Below are positions 25,381 through 34,245 of a DNA stretch of 64,000 nucleotides, piece by piece. Location of the stretch: positions 1 to 64,000 of the forward strand of contig DASSBG010000045.1 of the NCBI GenBank assembly GCA_035699085.1, read 5' to 3'. Under the pieces are notes generated by a model. It was not told the origin of the DNA. It was given only the letters and a program-made list of their open reading frames with translations, and made no database searches. The position numbers and the translations under genes are program-made. The stretch is from DASSBG01 sp035699085 (GTDB taxonomy: Bacteria > Pseudomonadota > Gammaproteobacteria > Xanthomonadales > Rhodanobacteraceae). Position 1 is the first letter of the stretch. Each line of letters starts with the position of its first letter.

Positions 25381-28300
25381 ATGATGGTGCTCGACGGGCA
25401 GACCGCCCTTTCTCCATTTCGCCTCGACGCCCTCAACCAGCGCCTGGCCGCGCAGGGCGGCGGCCGTTGCGTCGACGCCTGGTACGTCTATTTCATCGAC
25501 ACCGGCGAACGATCGCTCGACGCCGGGTCTGCGGGCCTGCTGCACGTGCTGCTGCGCGCCCGCGACGAGCCGCCGGCCCGCGCCGCCGGCTGGGTGGTGC
25601 CGCGGCTGGGCACGATTTCCCCTTGGTCGACCAAGGCCACCGAAATCCTGCGCGGTGCCGGTGTCGACGTAACCCGGGTGGAGCGCGGCATCGGTTTTGC
25701 GCTGCAGCCGGGCGCCGACCTTGAGGCGCTGCTGGCCGAGCCCGGCCTGTTGCACGACCCGATGACGCAGACCGTGCTGGGGTCGCTGGATGCCGCGCGC
25801 GCGGTGTTCGGGATCGGTGCGCCGCGGCCGCTGGAGCGGGTCGGCTTGGGTGCGCAGCCGCGGGATGCGCTGGCTGCGGCGAACACGACGCTTGGCCTGG
25901 CGCTCAGCGACGACGAGATCGATTACCTCGCCGACCACTACCGCGCGCTCGGCCGCGATCCCAGCGACGCCGAGCTGATGATGTTCGCGCAGGCCAATTC
26001 CGAACACTGCCGGCACAAGGTTTTCAACGCGCAATGGACCATCGACGGCGAGCCGCAGTCGGCGACGTTGTTCGGCATGATCAAGCACACCCATGCGGTA
26101 TCGCCCGAAGGCACGCTCAGCGCCTACCACGACAACGCGGCCGTGATCGCAGGCGCCGAGGGCATGCGTTTCCTGCCCCAGCCTGAAGGAGGCGAATGGC
26201 GGGCGCAGGCCGAGCAGATGCCCTTTGCGATCAAGGTCGAAACCCACAACCACCCGACCGCGATCGCGCCTTGGCCGGGCGCGGCTACCGGTGCCGGCGG
26301 CGAGATCCGCGACGAGGGCGCCTGCGGCCGCGGCGGCCGGCCCAAGGCCGGCCTGACGGGCTTCAGCGTCTCGCACCTGCGCATACCCGGCCTTGCGCGC
26401 CCCTGGGAGGGCGAGAGGCCGCGGCCGCCGCGGCTGGCCAGCGCCACACGCATCATGATCGACGGCCCGCTGGGCGCGGCGGCCTTCAACAACGAGTTTG
26501 GCCGGCCTTGCATCGGTGGCTACTTCCGCAGTTTCGAACAGGAAGGTACCGAGCCCGGCCACCGCCGCGGCTACGACAAACCGATCATGATCGCCGGCGG
26601 GCTGGCAGCCATGCGGCCGCTGCAAGTAGACAAGGGGACGCTTCAGGCCGGGGACGCCATCGTGGTGCTTGGCGGACCGGCGATGCTGATCGGCCTCGGC
26701 GGCGGCGCGGCCTCGTCGATGATCGCCGGGCAGTCCAGCGAGGCCCTCGACTACGCGTCGGTGCAGCGCGACAACCCGGAGATGCAGCGGCGCTGCCAGG
26801 CCGTGATCAATGCCGCCTGCGACGCCGGTGGCGACAGCCCCATCGTCAGCATCCACGACGTCGGCGCCGGCGGCCTGTCCAACGCCATTCCCGAGCTGCT
26901 GCACGACAGCGGCCTCGGCGGGCGCATCGATCTGGCGCGTATCCCCAGCGCCGACCCGCACCTCAGCCCGATGCAACTGTGGAGCAACGAGTCGCAGGAG
27001 CGTTATGTTCTTGGCGTGCGGCCGGCTGATCTTGATCGCGTGGCGAAGTTGTGCGAGCGCGAGCGCTGTCCCTTCGCGGTAGTCGGCGAGGCCACCGCCG
27101 ACCAGCGCCTGCAGGTGACCGACAACCGGCCCCACGTGGCGGATGCTGTCGACCACCAGGATGCTGGCACGCGCACGGAACCCGCGGGTCCCGGGTCCCG
27201 GGTCCCCGGTCCCGAGCCCACCTGGGCCATCGACCTGCCGATGGACATGCTGTTCGGCCACACGCCCCGCATGCACCGCGACGCCAGTCATCTCGCGCCG
27301 CGCGTCGACCTGGTGCCGGACCTTGACGGCATCCAGCTCAACGAGGCGGTGCGTCGCGTGCTGCGGTTGCCGGTGGTCGGCAGCAAGAGCTTCCTCATCA
27401 CCATCGGCGATCGCACGGTCGGCGGCCTGGTGGCGCGCGACCCGATGGTCGGCCCATGGCAGGTGCCGGTGGCCGATTGCGCCGTCACGCTCGACGATTT
27501 CCATGGCCATGCCGGCCAGGCGATGGCGATGGCCGAACGCGCGCCGCTGGCCCTGCTCGACAGTGCCGGCGCGGCGCGCATGGCCGTCGGCGAGGTGCTG
27601 ACCAACCTTGCTGCGGCGCCGCTGGCCGATACCGCCGACGTCCGCCTCTCTGCCAACTGGATGGCGGCGGTCGATCAACCCGGCGAGGACGCCGCGCTGT
27701 TCGAGGCGGTGCGGGCGGTGGGATTGGAGCTTTGCCCCAGCCTCGGCATGTCGATTCCGGTCGGCAAGGATTCGCTGTCGATGCGCACCCGCTGGCACGA
27801 CGCCGGCAGTGACAGCGAACAAACCACCACCGCCCCGGTGTCGCTAGTGGTCACCGGCTTCGCCCGCATCACGGATGCCCGCGCGACGCTGACGCCGCAA
27901 CTGCGTCCGGAGGTGCCAAGCGACCTCTGGCTGCTCGATCTTGGCGGCGGCCGCAACCGCCTCGGCGGCTCGGCGCTGACCCAGGTCTACAACCGCAGCG
28001 GCGGCGTGCCGCCCGATCTGGACAATCCGCCGCAGCTGCGCGCCTTCGTCGCCGCCATCAACGAGGCACGCGCCGCCGGCCTGCTGCTGGCCTACCACGA
28101 CCGCTCCGACGGCGGCGTGCTGGCCTGCCTGCTGGAGATGGCCTTCGCCGGCCATTGCGGGCTGGAGATCGTGCTGGATGGCTGGGCCGAGGCAACGCTG
28201 CCGGCGCTGTTCAGCGAGGAATTGGGCGTGGTGGTGCAGGTGGCGCGCGAGCGGCGCGGCGAGTTCGCCGTGCTGCTGCAGCGCCACGGCCTCGACGGCA

Positions 28301-29325
28301 TCGCCCGCAGAATCGGCCAGCCGCGTGCGAAGCTCGGCATCAAGCTGATGCTTGCCGACGAGGTGCTGCACAAGTGGCGCTGGCGCGACCTGTTCGAGGC
28401 CTGGCAGGAAACCAGCCACGCCCTGCAGCGGCTGCGCGACCATCCGGGCAGTGCCGACGAGGAACGCCAGTGGCGTCTGGATGACGCTGACCCGGGCCTG
28501 AGCCCGAAGCTCGGCTTCGATCCCGCCGACGACATCGCCGCACCGTTCATCGCCACCGGCGCGCGGCCGCGGGTGGCCATCCTGCGCGAGCAGGGCGTCA
28601 ACGGCGAGGTCGAGATGGCCGCGGCCTTCGACCGTGCCGGTTTTGCCGCCGTCGACGTGCACATGACCGACCTGCGCGACGGCCGGCGGCGGCTGGGCGA
28701 GTTCGCCGGCTTCGCAGCCTGCGGCGGCTTTTCCTATGGCGACGTGCTCGGCGCCGGCCGCGGCTGGGCCGCATCCATATTGCACGACGCGGGCCTGCGC
28801 GAGCAGTTCGCCTCCTTCCTTGCCGACGAGCGCCGCTTTGCGCTCGGCGTCTGCAACGGCTGCCAGATGCTCTCGCACCTTGCCGACATCATCCCCGGCG
28901 CCGCGCACTGGCCCTGCTTCGAGCGCAACCGTTCCGAGCAGTACGAGGCGCGGCTGGCGACGGTCGAGGTGCTGGAGTCGCCCAGCCTGTTCCTGGCCGG
29001 CATGGCCGGATCGCGCTTGCCGGTGGTGGTGGCCCACGGCGAAGGCCGCGCGACGTGGTTGGGCGACGCCCGCGCCAGCCGCAGCGGCGGCTGCCTGCGT
29101 TATGTCGACCACCGCGGCCGCGTCGCCACGCACTACCCCGACAACCCCAGCGGCTCGCACGGCGGCCTGACCGGGTTCCACGCCGCCAACGGCCGCGTGC
29201 TGGCGCTGATGCCGCATCCGGAGCGCTGCTTCCGCAGCGTGCAGCTGTCATGGCATCCTGAGGTCTGGGGCGACGACTCGCCGTGGCTGCGCCTGTTCCG
29301 CAACGCGCGCGCGTGGCTGGGCTGA
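25381..29325 (+). CDS. purL: Phosphoribosylformylglycinamidine synthase (large form)
   Basis: A 1314-residue single-chain FGAM synthase of purine synthesis, converting FGAR, glutamine and ATP to FGAM. In order it has a PurS-like N-terminus, a linker, two synthetase halves (for example NSEHCRHKVFNAQW, VETHNHPTAIAPW and PVGKDSLSMRTRW) and a C-terminal class I glutaminase with nucleophile GVCNGCQML and the MPHPERCF dyad. It is slightly longer than the E. coli enzyme (about 1295). Part of the excess is a segment near residues 590-615 that ends in a repeat-encoded stretch, PAGPGSRVPGPEP, just before the domain starting IDLPMDMLFG. The start is the first of two ATGs. Confidence 0.97.
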   Translation: MMVLDGQTALSPFRLDALNQRLAAQGGGRCVDAWYVYFIDTGERSLDAGSAGLLHVLLRARDEPPARAAGWVVPRLGTISPWSTKATEILRGAGVDVTRVERGIGFALQPGADLEALLAEPGLLHDPMTQTVLGSLDAARAVFGIGAPRPLERVGLGAQPRDALAAANTTLGLALSDDEIDYLADHYRALGRDPSDAELMMFAQANSEHCRHKVFNAQWTIDGEPQSATLFGMIKHTHAVSPEGTLSAYHDNAAVIAGAEGMRFLPQPEGGEWRAQAEQMPFAIKVETHNHPTAIAPWPGAATGAGGEIRDEGACGRGGRPKAGLTGFSVSHLRIPGLARPWEGERPRPPRLASATRIMIDGPLGAAAFNNEFGRPCIGGYFRSFEQEGTEPGHRRGYDKPIMIAGGLAAMRPLQVDKGTLQAGDAIVVLGGPAMLIGLGGGAASSMIAGQSSEALDYASVQRDNPEMQRRCQAVINAACDAGGDSPIVSIHDVGAGGLSNAIPELLHDSGLGGRIDLARIPSADPHLSPMQLWSNESQERYVLGVRPADLDRVAKLCERERCPFAVVGEATADQRLQVTDNRPHVADAVDHQDAGTRTEPAGPGSRVPGPEPTWAIDLPMDMLFGHTPRMHRDASHLAPRVDLVPDLDGIQLNEAVRRVLRLPVVGSKSFLITIGDRTVGGLVARDPMVGPWQVPVADCAVTLDDFHGHAGQAMAMAERAPLALLDSAGAARMAVGEVLTNLAAAPLADTADVRLSANWMAAVDQPGEDAALFEAVRAVGLELCPSLGMSIPVGKDSLSMRTRWHDAGSDSEQTTTAPVSLVVTGFARITDARATLTPQLRPEVPSDLWLLDLGGGRNRLGGSALTQVYNRSGGVPPDLDNPPQLRAFVAAINEARAAGLLLAYHDRSDGGVLACLLEMAFAGHCGLEIVLDGWAEATLPALFSEELGVVVQVARERRGEFAVLLQRHGLDGIARRIGQPRAKLGIKLMLADEVLHKWRWRDLFEAWQETSHALQRLRDHPGSADEERQWRLDDADPGLSPKLGFDPADDIAAPFIATGARPRVAILREQGVNGEVEMAAAFDRAGFAAVDVHMTDLRDGRRRLGEFAGFAACGGFSYGDVLGAGRGWAASILHDAGLREQFASFLADERRFALGVCNGCQMLSHLADIIPGAAHWPCFERNRSEQYEARLATVEVLESPSLFLAGMAGSRLPVVVAHGEGRATWLGDARASRSGGCLRYVDHRGRVATHYPDNPSGSHGGLTGFHAANGRVLALMPHPERCFRSVQLSWHPEVWGDDSPWLRLFRNARAWLG
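27181..27216. repeat. GGGTCCC heptamers inside purL
   Basis: Three GGGTCCC units and a CGGTCCC unit lie in frame within purL and encode residues 601-613. The unit is the same as in the intergenic arrays of this window. Confidence 0.9.
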
Positions 29326-29395
29326 CGGCGGTGGCGGCGAAGCGTACGCAGGGCCGCGTCGCGGCTTCGCCCGTGGCCGCACCCGGGGACGCGCA

Positions 29396-30001
29396 ATGAG
29401 CCAATCGACGCGGTTGTTGAAGCGTTTCCTGCTGTCGGCGGTGCTGTGGCTGCCGCTCGCGTTCATCGGCTGGGCGGTGCTGGCCCCGACGCTGGCGATC
29501 GTGCCCGGCCTCGCAGTGCGTTGGCTGCTGACGGGTGCCTGGCCGGAGCTCTTCAGCAGCGTTGTACGGCACGGCGCGACGCTGGAGGTGGGCACCGCAC
29601 TGATGGTCGGCGGTCCCGGGAAGGCCTTGGGCCAGCTGGTGTTTTCGCTCAATACCATGATGTACGGCTACAGCCTGCCGCTGCTGGCGGCGCTGGTGCT
29701 GGCAACGCCGATGGCGCCAAGCCGGCGCGCGCTGCAGTGGCTGGCGGCGCTGCCGCTGCTGTGGCTGGCGCAGGTGTTCGGCCTGGCCAGCGAAGGGCTG
29801 CGCATCTTGGTGTTCAACACCGGCAGCCAGGGCGCCGCCGCCGCCGCCGCCAGCGGGCTTTCGCCCAACGCCGTGGCGCTGGCCTACCAGTTCGGCTACC
29901 TGATCATGCCCGCCGTTTTGCCGGTGGTACTGTGGGTGCTGATGAATCGACGTTTTATCGAGTCACTCGGGCGCCCGGCCGCGGAACCAGCGTCGCCATG
30001 A
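29396..30001 (+). CDS. Small polytopic membrane protein, unknown
   Basis: A 201-residue protein with a basic N-terminus (QSTRLLKRFLL), one membrane segment at about 10-35, a presumably periplasmic stretch (about 45-80) and three or four further hydrophobic segments (YGYSLPLLAALVLATP, LQWLAALPLLWLAQVFG, FGYLIMPAVLPVVLWVLMNRRF). The layout faintly resembles membrane proteins annotated as exosortase H-associated, but no exosortase or IPTL-type sorting tag is visible here, so I do not assign that role. It precedes gspE by 22 bp on the same strand and may be co-transcribed with the T2SS operon. Confidence 0.75.
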   Translation: MSQSTRLLKRFLLSAVLWLPLAFIGWAVLAPTLAIVPGLAVRWLLTGAWPELFSSVVRHGATLEVGTALMVGGPGKALGQLVFSLNTMMYGYSLPLLAALVLATPMAPSRRALQWLAALPLLWLAQVFGLASEGLRILVFNTGSQGAAAAAASGLSPNAVALAYQFGYLIMPAVLPVVLWVLMNRRFIESLGRPAAEPASP

Positions 30002-30023
30002 GGCGGTCTGAGTTGATCAAGCA

Positions 30024-31760
30024 ATGAATACTCAAGCAGCCATTGATACCAGCGATGCGGCCGCGGCCGACGCATCGCTGGATGAACGCATCTGCCGGTT
30101 CCTGGTCACGCGCGGCCGCCTGAAGGAGGCCGATCTCGCTCGTGCGCGCCGCGTGCACGAGGAATCGAGCGACGACTCCAGCCTCAGCGCGCTGCTGACG
30201 CGGCTCGGCCTGGTATCCGAGCGCGACATGGCCGAGGCCGTCGCGGAACTCCTGTCGCTGCCGCTGAAGGCAGCCAAGGACATGCCGGACGCGCCGCCGG
30301 ACGGCGTGCAGTTGTCGGTGCGCTTCATGAAGCAGCACCACGTGGTCGCGGTCGGCGAGGACGAGGACGGCGTCGACCTGCTGGTGGCGGACCCCTCGGA
30401 CCGCTACGCCATCGAGGCGGTGGAGCTGGCCACCGGCCGGCCCAGCCGCATCAGCATCGGCCTGCGCAGCGAACTGGACGACCTGATCGAGCGTTATTAC
30501 GGCCAGGGCCGCTCGGCGATGGGCGCCATCGTCGAGAATCTCACCGAGGACGCCCGCGGCGAGGACGATGTCGAGCACCTGCGCGACCTCGCGTCCGAGG
30601 CGCCGGTGATCCGGCTGGTCAACCTGCTGATCCAGCGCGCGGTCGAGCAGCGCGCCTCGGACATCCACATCGAGCCGTTCGAGAACCGCCTCAAGGTGCG
30701 CTACCGCATCGACGGCGTGCTGCACGAGGTCGAGTCGCCGCCGGCCAGTTCCACCGCCGCGGTCATCAGCCGCGTCAAGATCATGGCCAAGCTCAACATT
30801 GCCGAGCGCCGCCTGCCGCAGGACGGCCGCATCATGATCCGGGTGCAGGGCAAGGAACTGGACCTGCGCGTGTCGACCGTGCCGACCGCGCACGGCGAGT
30901 CCGTGGTGATGCGTATCCTCGACCGCGAGGCGGTGGTCTTCGACTTCCAGCGCCTGGGCTTCACCGACCAGTTCCTCGGCAAGTTCCTCGGCGTGCTGGA
31001 GCGCCCGCACGGCATCCTGCTGGTCACCGGCCCGACCGGTTCGGGCAAGACCACCACGCTCTACACCGCGCTCAGCAAGCTCAATACCTCCGACGTCAAG
31101 ATCATCACGGTGGAGGACCCGGTCGAGTACCAGATCGAGGGCATCAACCAGATCCAGGCCAAGCCGACCATCGGGCTCGATTTCTCGCACGCGCTGCGCT
31201 CCATCGTGCGCCAGGACCCGGACATCATCATGATCGGCGAGATGCGCGACCTCGAGACCGCGCGTATCGCGATCCAGTCGGCACTGACCGGCCACCTGGT
31301 GCTCTCCACGCTGCACACCAACAATGCCGCCGGCGGCATCACCCGCATGCTCGACATGGGCGTGGAGGACTACCTCCTGACCTCCACCATCAACGGCATC
31401 CTGGCCCAGCGCCTTGTGCGCCGGCTCGATCGCGAGCACGCCGAGGTCTACGAGGCGCTGCCGGAGCTGGTGGCGGAATTCGGCCTCGAACGCTTCACCG
31501 ACGAGCGGCCGATCAAGCTGTACAAGCCGATCCCCAGCGTCGCCAACCCCAGCGGCTACTTCGGCCGCACCACGATCATGGAGTTTCTGGTGATGTCGGA
31601 CGCCATCCGCCGCCAGATCATGAAGCACGCGGGCATGGGCGAGATCGAAATGCAGGCGCAGGACGAAGGCATGCGCACCATGTACGAGGACGGCCTGGTC
31701 AAGGCGCTTGCCGGCACCACCACCGTCGAGGAAGTGCTGCGCGTGACGCAGGAAGGCTGA
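30024..31760 (+). CDS. gspE: T2SS assembly ATPase GspE/XpsE
   Basis: A 578-residue cytoplasmic ATPase that powers pseudopilus assembly and docks on GspL. It has an N-terminal domain (about 20-160), a middle domain and the ATPase core with Walker A GPTGSGKTTTLYT near residue 335, Walker B QDPDIIMIGEMRD and His box LSTLHTNNAAGGITR. The zinc-binding four-cysteine insert usual in GspE is missing: the region between QRLVRRLDREH and GYFGRTTIMEF contains no Cys. It is the first gene of the operon in Xps order; the next gene is separated by a repeat element. Confidence 0.96.
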   Translation: MNTQAAIDTSDAAAADASLDERICRFLVTRGRLKEADLARARRVHEESSDDSSLSALLTRLGLVSERDMAEAVAELLSLPLKAAKDMPDAPPDGVQLSVRFMKQHHVVAVGEDEDGVDLLVADPSDRYAIEAVELATGRPSRISIGLRSELDDLIERYYGQGRSAMGAIVENLTEDARGEDDVEHLRDLASEAPVIRLVNLLIQRAVEQRASDIHIEPFENRLKVRYRIDGVLHEVESPPASSTAAVISRVKIMAKLNIAERRLPQDGRIMIRVQGKELDLRVSTVPTAHGESVVMRILDREAVVFDFQRLGFTDQFLGKFLGVLERPHGILLVTGPTGSGKTTTLYTALSKLNTSDVKIITVEDPVEYQIEGINQIQAKPTIGLDFSHALRSIVRQDPDIIMIGEMRDLETARIAIQSALTGHLVLSTLHTNNAAGGITRMLDMGVEDYLLTSTINGILAQRLVRRLDREHAEVYEALPELVAEFGLERFTDERPIKLYKPIPSVANPSGYFGRTTIMEFLVMSDAIRRQIMKHAGMGEIEMQAQDEGMRTMYEDGLVKALAGTTTVEEVLRVTQEG

Positions 31761-31765
31761 GATGC

Positions 31766-31918
31766 GGGGAATAGGGAATAGGGAATGGAGAATCGGCAAG
31801 GCGTCGCGCAGCGTGCCTTTGCTAGCCAGGGTCTTTTCAGAAGCTTGCCTGTGTCGTGCGTTCAAGTTGCGCCGCAATGCGCTTTCCCGATTCCCGATTC
31901 CCCATTCCCCATTCCCGT
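31766..31918. repeat. Inverted GGGAATN element between gspE and gspF
   Basis: Left arm GGGAATA/GGGAATG/GAGAATC units (31766-31796) and right arm CCCGATT/CCCCATT units (31886-31918) are complementary and flank about 90 bp. In the operon mRNA this would form a long hairpin ending 4 bp before the gspF ATG. The same design occurs at 33617-33740 and 63737-64000. Confidence 0.85.
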
Positions 31919-31922
31919 CCAA

Positions 31923-33137
31923 ATGACGCTCTACCACTACAAGGCCGTGACGGCCAGCGGAGAGACGCTGGACGGGCAGATGGAGGCCGCCTCGGTCGAG
32001 GAGGTGATCGGCAAGCTGCAGGAGCAGGGCCACCTGCCGCTGGACGCGCGCGAGGCCGAGGGCGACACCGCAGGCGCGCTGCGCGCCATGCTGCACCGCA
32101 AGACGCTGAGCAACGCGCAGATCGTCCAGTTCACCCAGCAGCTGGCAACCCTGCTCAATGCCGGGCAGCCGCTGGATCGTTCGCTGCAGATCCTGCTGGA
32201 GCTGCCGGAGGCGGAAAAGGCCCGCCACCTGATCGAGCGCATCCGCGACCAGGTTCGCGGCGGCGCCACCCTCTCCGACGCACTTGAAGCCGAGCACGGC
32301 GTCTTCTCGCGCCTGTATGTCAACATGGTTCGCGCGGGTGAGGTCGGCGGCTCGTTGGGCGACACGCTGACCCGCCTCGGCGATTACCTCGAGCGCTCCA
32401 CCGTGCTGCGCGGCAACGTGATCAATGCGTTGATCTACCCGGCGTTCCTGATCGGCATGGTGTTCGTGTCGTTGCTGGTGCTGCTGGCCTACGTGGTGCC
32501 GCAGTTCGTGCCGATGTTCGAGGACATGGGCGTGGAGCTGCCGCTGGTCACGCGCATCGTGATGGCGGTTGGCGGGGTGATCCAGGGCTATTGGTGGCTG
32601 CTGCTGGTGATCGGCATATTCGGCGCCGGCTGGTTCCGCCGCCAGTGGCGCGACCCGCAGGCGCGGCTGCGGATCGACGAGCGCTTGCTCAAGATGAAGA
32701 TGGCCGGCTCGATCGCGCGCCGCGTCGACACCGCGCGGTTGGCCCGCACCCTCGGCACGCTGCTGAAGAACGGCGTGCCCTTGCTGTCGGCGCTGACCAT
32801 CGCCCGCAACGTGTTGACGAACTCGGCGCTGGCGCAGTCGGTGACCGAGGCCACCGAGAGCGTCAAGACCGGCGGCGGGCTGGCCGTCGCGCTGGCGCAG
32901 TCCAAGCGCTTCCCCAAGCTGGCGTTGCAGATGATCAGCGTCGGCGAGGAATCGGGCGAACTCGACACCATGCTGATGAAGGTCGCCGACACCTTCGACA
33001 TCGAGGTCAAGAACTCGCTTGACCGCATGCTGGCGGCGCTGGTGCCGTTGACGACGGTGGTCATGACCGGCATTGTCGCGGTAATCATGATGGCGATCAT
33101 CCTTCCCATCCTCAATCTGGCCGGCTCGATCAAGTAA
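31923..33137 (+). CDS. gspF: T2SS inner-membrane platform protein GspF/XpsF
   Basis: A 404-residue protein with two cytoplasmic T2SF domains (about 70-195 and 275-400) and three membrane helices (about 170-195, 220-245, 375-400). Typical motifs are FTQQLATLLNAGQPLD, MVRAGEVGGSLGDTL and the repeat of the second in MISVGEESGELDTML. It forms the centre of the assembly platform and contacts GspE. I start at 31923 (MTLYHYKAV), the normal GspF N-terminus. The upstream in-frame extension to 31785 only translates the repeat element. Confidence 0.96.
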   Translation: MTLYHYKAVTASGETLDGQMEAASVEEVIGKLQEQGHLPLDAREAEGDTAGALRAMLHRKTLSNAQIVQFTQQLATLLNAGQPLDRSLQILLELPEAEKARHLIERIRDQVRGGATLSDALEAEHGVFSRLYVNMVRAGEVGGSLGDTLTRLGDYLERSTVLRGNVINALIYPAFLIGMVFVSLLVLLAYVVPQFVPMFEDMGVELPLVTRIVMAVGGVIQGYWWLLLVIGIFGAGWFRRQWRDPQARLRIDERLLKMKMAGSIARRVDTARLARTLGTLLKNGVPLLSALTIARNVLTNSALAQSVTEATESVKTGGGLAVALAQSKRFPKLALQMISVGEESGELDTMLMKVADTFDIEVKNSLDRMLAALVPLTTVVMTGIVAVIMMAIILPILNLAGSIK

Positions 33138-33175
33138 GCCGCGCCGGCGCAATCCATTCCACCCAGAGGCAAACC

Positions 33176-33613
33176 ATGAGCACCAACACACCCGCAACCC
33201 GCATTCGCCGGCTGGGCGCCGCAGGCTTCACCTTGATCGAGATGCTCGCCGTGATCGTGCTGATCGGCATCGTTGCCAGCATCGTCGTCACCAAGGTCGG
33301 CAAGCAGATGAACTCCGGCAAGTACAAGGCCGGCAAGGCGCAACTGGCGTCGTTGTCGATGAAGATCGAGAACTATGCGCTGGACAACGGCAGCCCGCCT
33401 TCCAGTCTGCAGGCCCTGGTGACGCAGCCGGCCGACGCATCGATGTGGAACGGCCCCTACGCCAAGGAGTCCGAGATCAAGGACCCCTTCGGCCACGCCT
33501 TCGGCTACAAGGAGCCGGGCGAGCACGGTACCTTCGACCTCATCTTCTATGGCAAGGACGGCCAGCCTGGCGGCACCGATCCCCTCGACAAGGACGTCGG
33601 CAACTGGCAGTAG
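33176..33613 (+). CDS. gspG: T2SS major pseudopilin GspG/XpsG
   Basis: A 145-residue major pseudopilin. A 17-residue basic leader is cut by prepilin peptidase at AAG|FTLIEMLAV, with Glu at position +5. The C-terminal globular domain contains PPSSLQALVT, the DPFGHAFGYK loop and a GspG-like calcium-site region (GTDPLDKDVGNW). It polymerises into the pseudopilus. AGAGGCAAACC precedes the ATG as a ribosome site. No prepilin peptidase gene (gspO) is in the operon; a pilD elsewhere must supply it. Confidence 0.96.
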   Translation: MSTNTPATRIRRLGAAGFTLIEMLAVIVLIGIVASIVVTKVGKQMNSGKYKAGKAQLASLSMKIENYALDNGSPPSSLQALVTQPADASMWNGPYAKESEIKDPFGHAFGYKEPGEHGTFDLIFYGKDGQPGGTDPLDKDVGNWQ

Positions 33614-33616
33614 GCC

Positions 33617-33740
33617 GGGAATAGGGACTAGGGAATAGAGAATCGGGAATGGCAAAGATGGAGATCGCGAAAGACGTTGCGCGGGGGGGGTGCCAGGCGC
33701 GTCGCTTTTCCGATTTCCCATTCTCGATTCCCAATTCCCG
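33617..33740. repeat. Inverted GGGAATN element overlapping the gspH start
   Basis: Left arm 33617-33652 (GGGAATA/GGGACTA/GGGAATG units) and right arm 33710-33740 (ATTTCCC/ATTCTCG/ATTCCC units). The gspH start codon at 33649 is in the left arm, and the right arm codes for the end of its leader peptide. Confidence 0.85.
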
Positions 33741-34185
33741 GCATTCGAAGGGTTTCACCCTGTTCGAGATGCTGGCGGTGCTGGTGCTGATCGTGATTGC
33801 GATCACCGCCGTGTCGCTGTCGGTCTCCAGCAGCCTGGCCAGTGCGCGGGTCAACGCGGTGAGCCGCGACATCGCGGCGGCGCTGCGTTACACGCGCGGC
33901 CAGGCCATCGTCAAGGGCAAGGAGCAGGTGATCCAGTTCGACCTGCAAAACTGGAGCTACAAGGCGCCCAACCACTCGCCGGTCAAGCTGCCGGACGGCA
34001 TGACGCTCAACATCCGCACCGCGGCGGAGGAGCAGATCGGCGACCAGACCTGGGGCATGCGCTTCTACCCCGACGGCAGCTCCACTGGCGGCCGCGTCAC
34101 CGTGGTTCGTGGCGGCACCGAGTGGCGCATCGACGTCTCCTGGCTGACCGGCGAGGTCACCACCACCGAGATCCACAATGGCTGA
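33649..34185 (+). CDS. gspH: T2SS minor pseudopilin GspH/XpsH
   Basis: A 178-residue minor pseudopilin with cleavage at HSKG|FTLFEMLAVLVLI and Glu at +5, followed by the GspH globular domain (AALRYTRGQAIVKGKEQVIQF). The leader is long (35 residues), and its part SDFPFSIPNS is encoded by the right arm of a GGGAATN repeat element that also covers the start codon. Alternative starts are ATG 33658 or an unusual codon nearer the cleavage site. The mature protein is of normal size. Confidence 0.93.
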   Translation: MAKMEIAKDVARGGCQARRFSDFPFSIPNSRHSKGFTLFEMLAVLVLIVIAITAVSLSVSSSLASARVNAVSRDIAAALRYTRGQAIVKGKEQVIQFDLQNWSYKAPNHSPVKLPDGMTLNIRTAAEEQIGDQTWGMRFYPDGSSTGGRVTVVRGGTEWRIDVSWLTGEVTTTEIHNG

Positions 34186-34245
34186 GCCGGCGCGAACTTC
34201 GCTGCGCCGCCCCGGTCGAAACCCCATGCCCGGACTTCCTGACCC

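Noticed and set aside
31785..31922. Upstream start for gspF within the repeat element
   Set aside because: The extra 46 codons translate the repeat (for example FPIPDSPFPIP), while MTLYHYKAV at 31923 matches the normal GspF beginning.
29955..33197. A 1080-codon minus-strand frame over gspE/gspF
   Set aside because: Antisense shadow of two clear T2SS genes; no motif.
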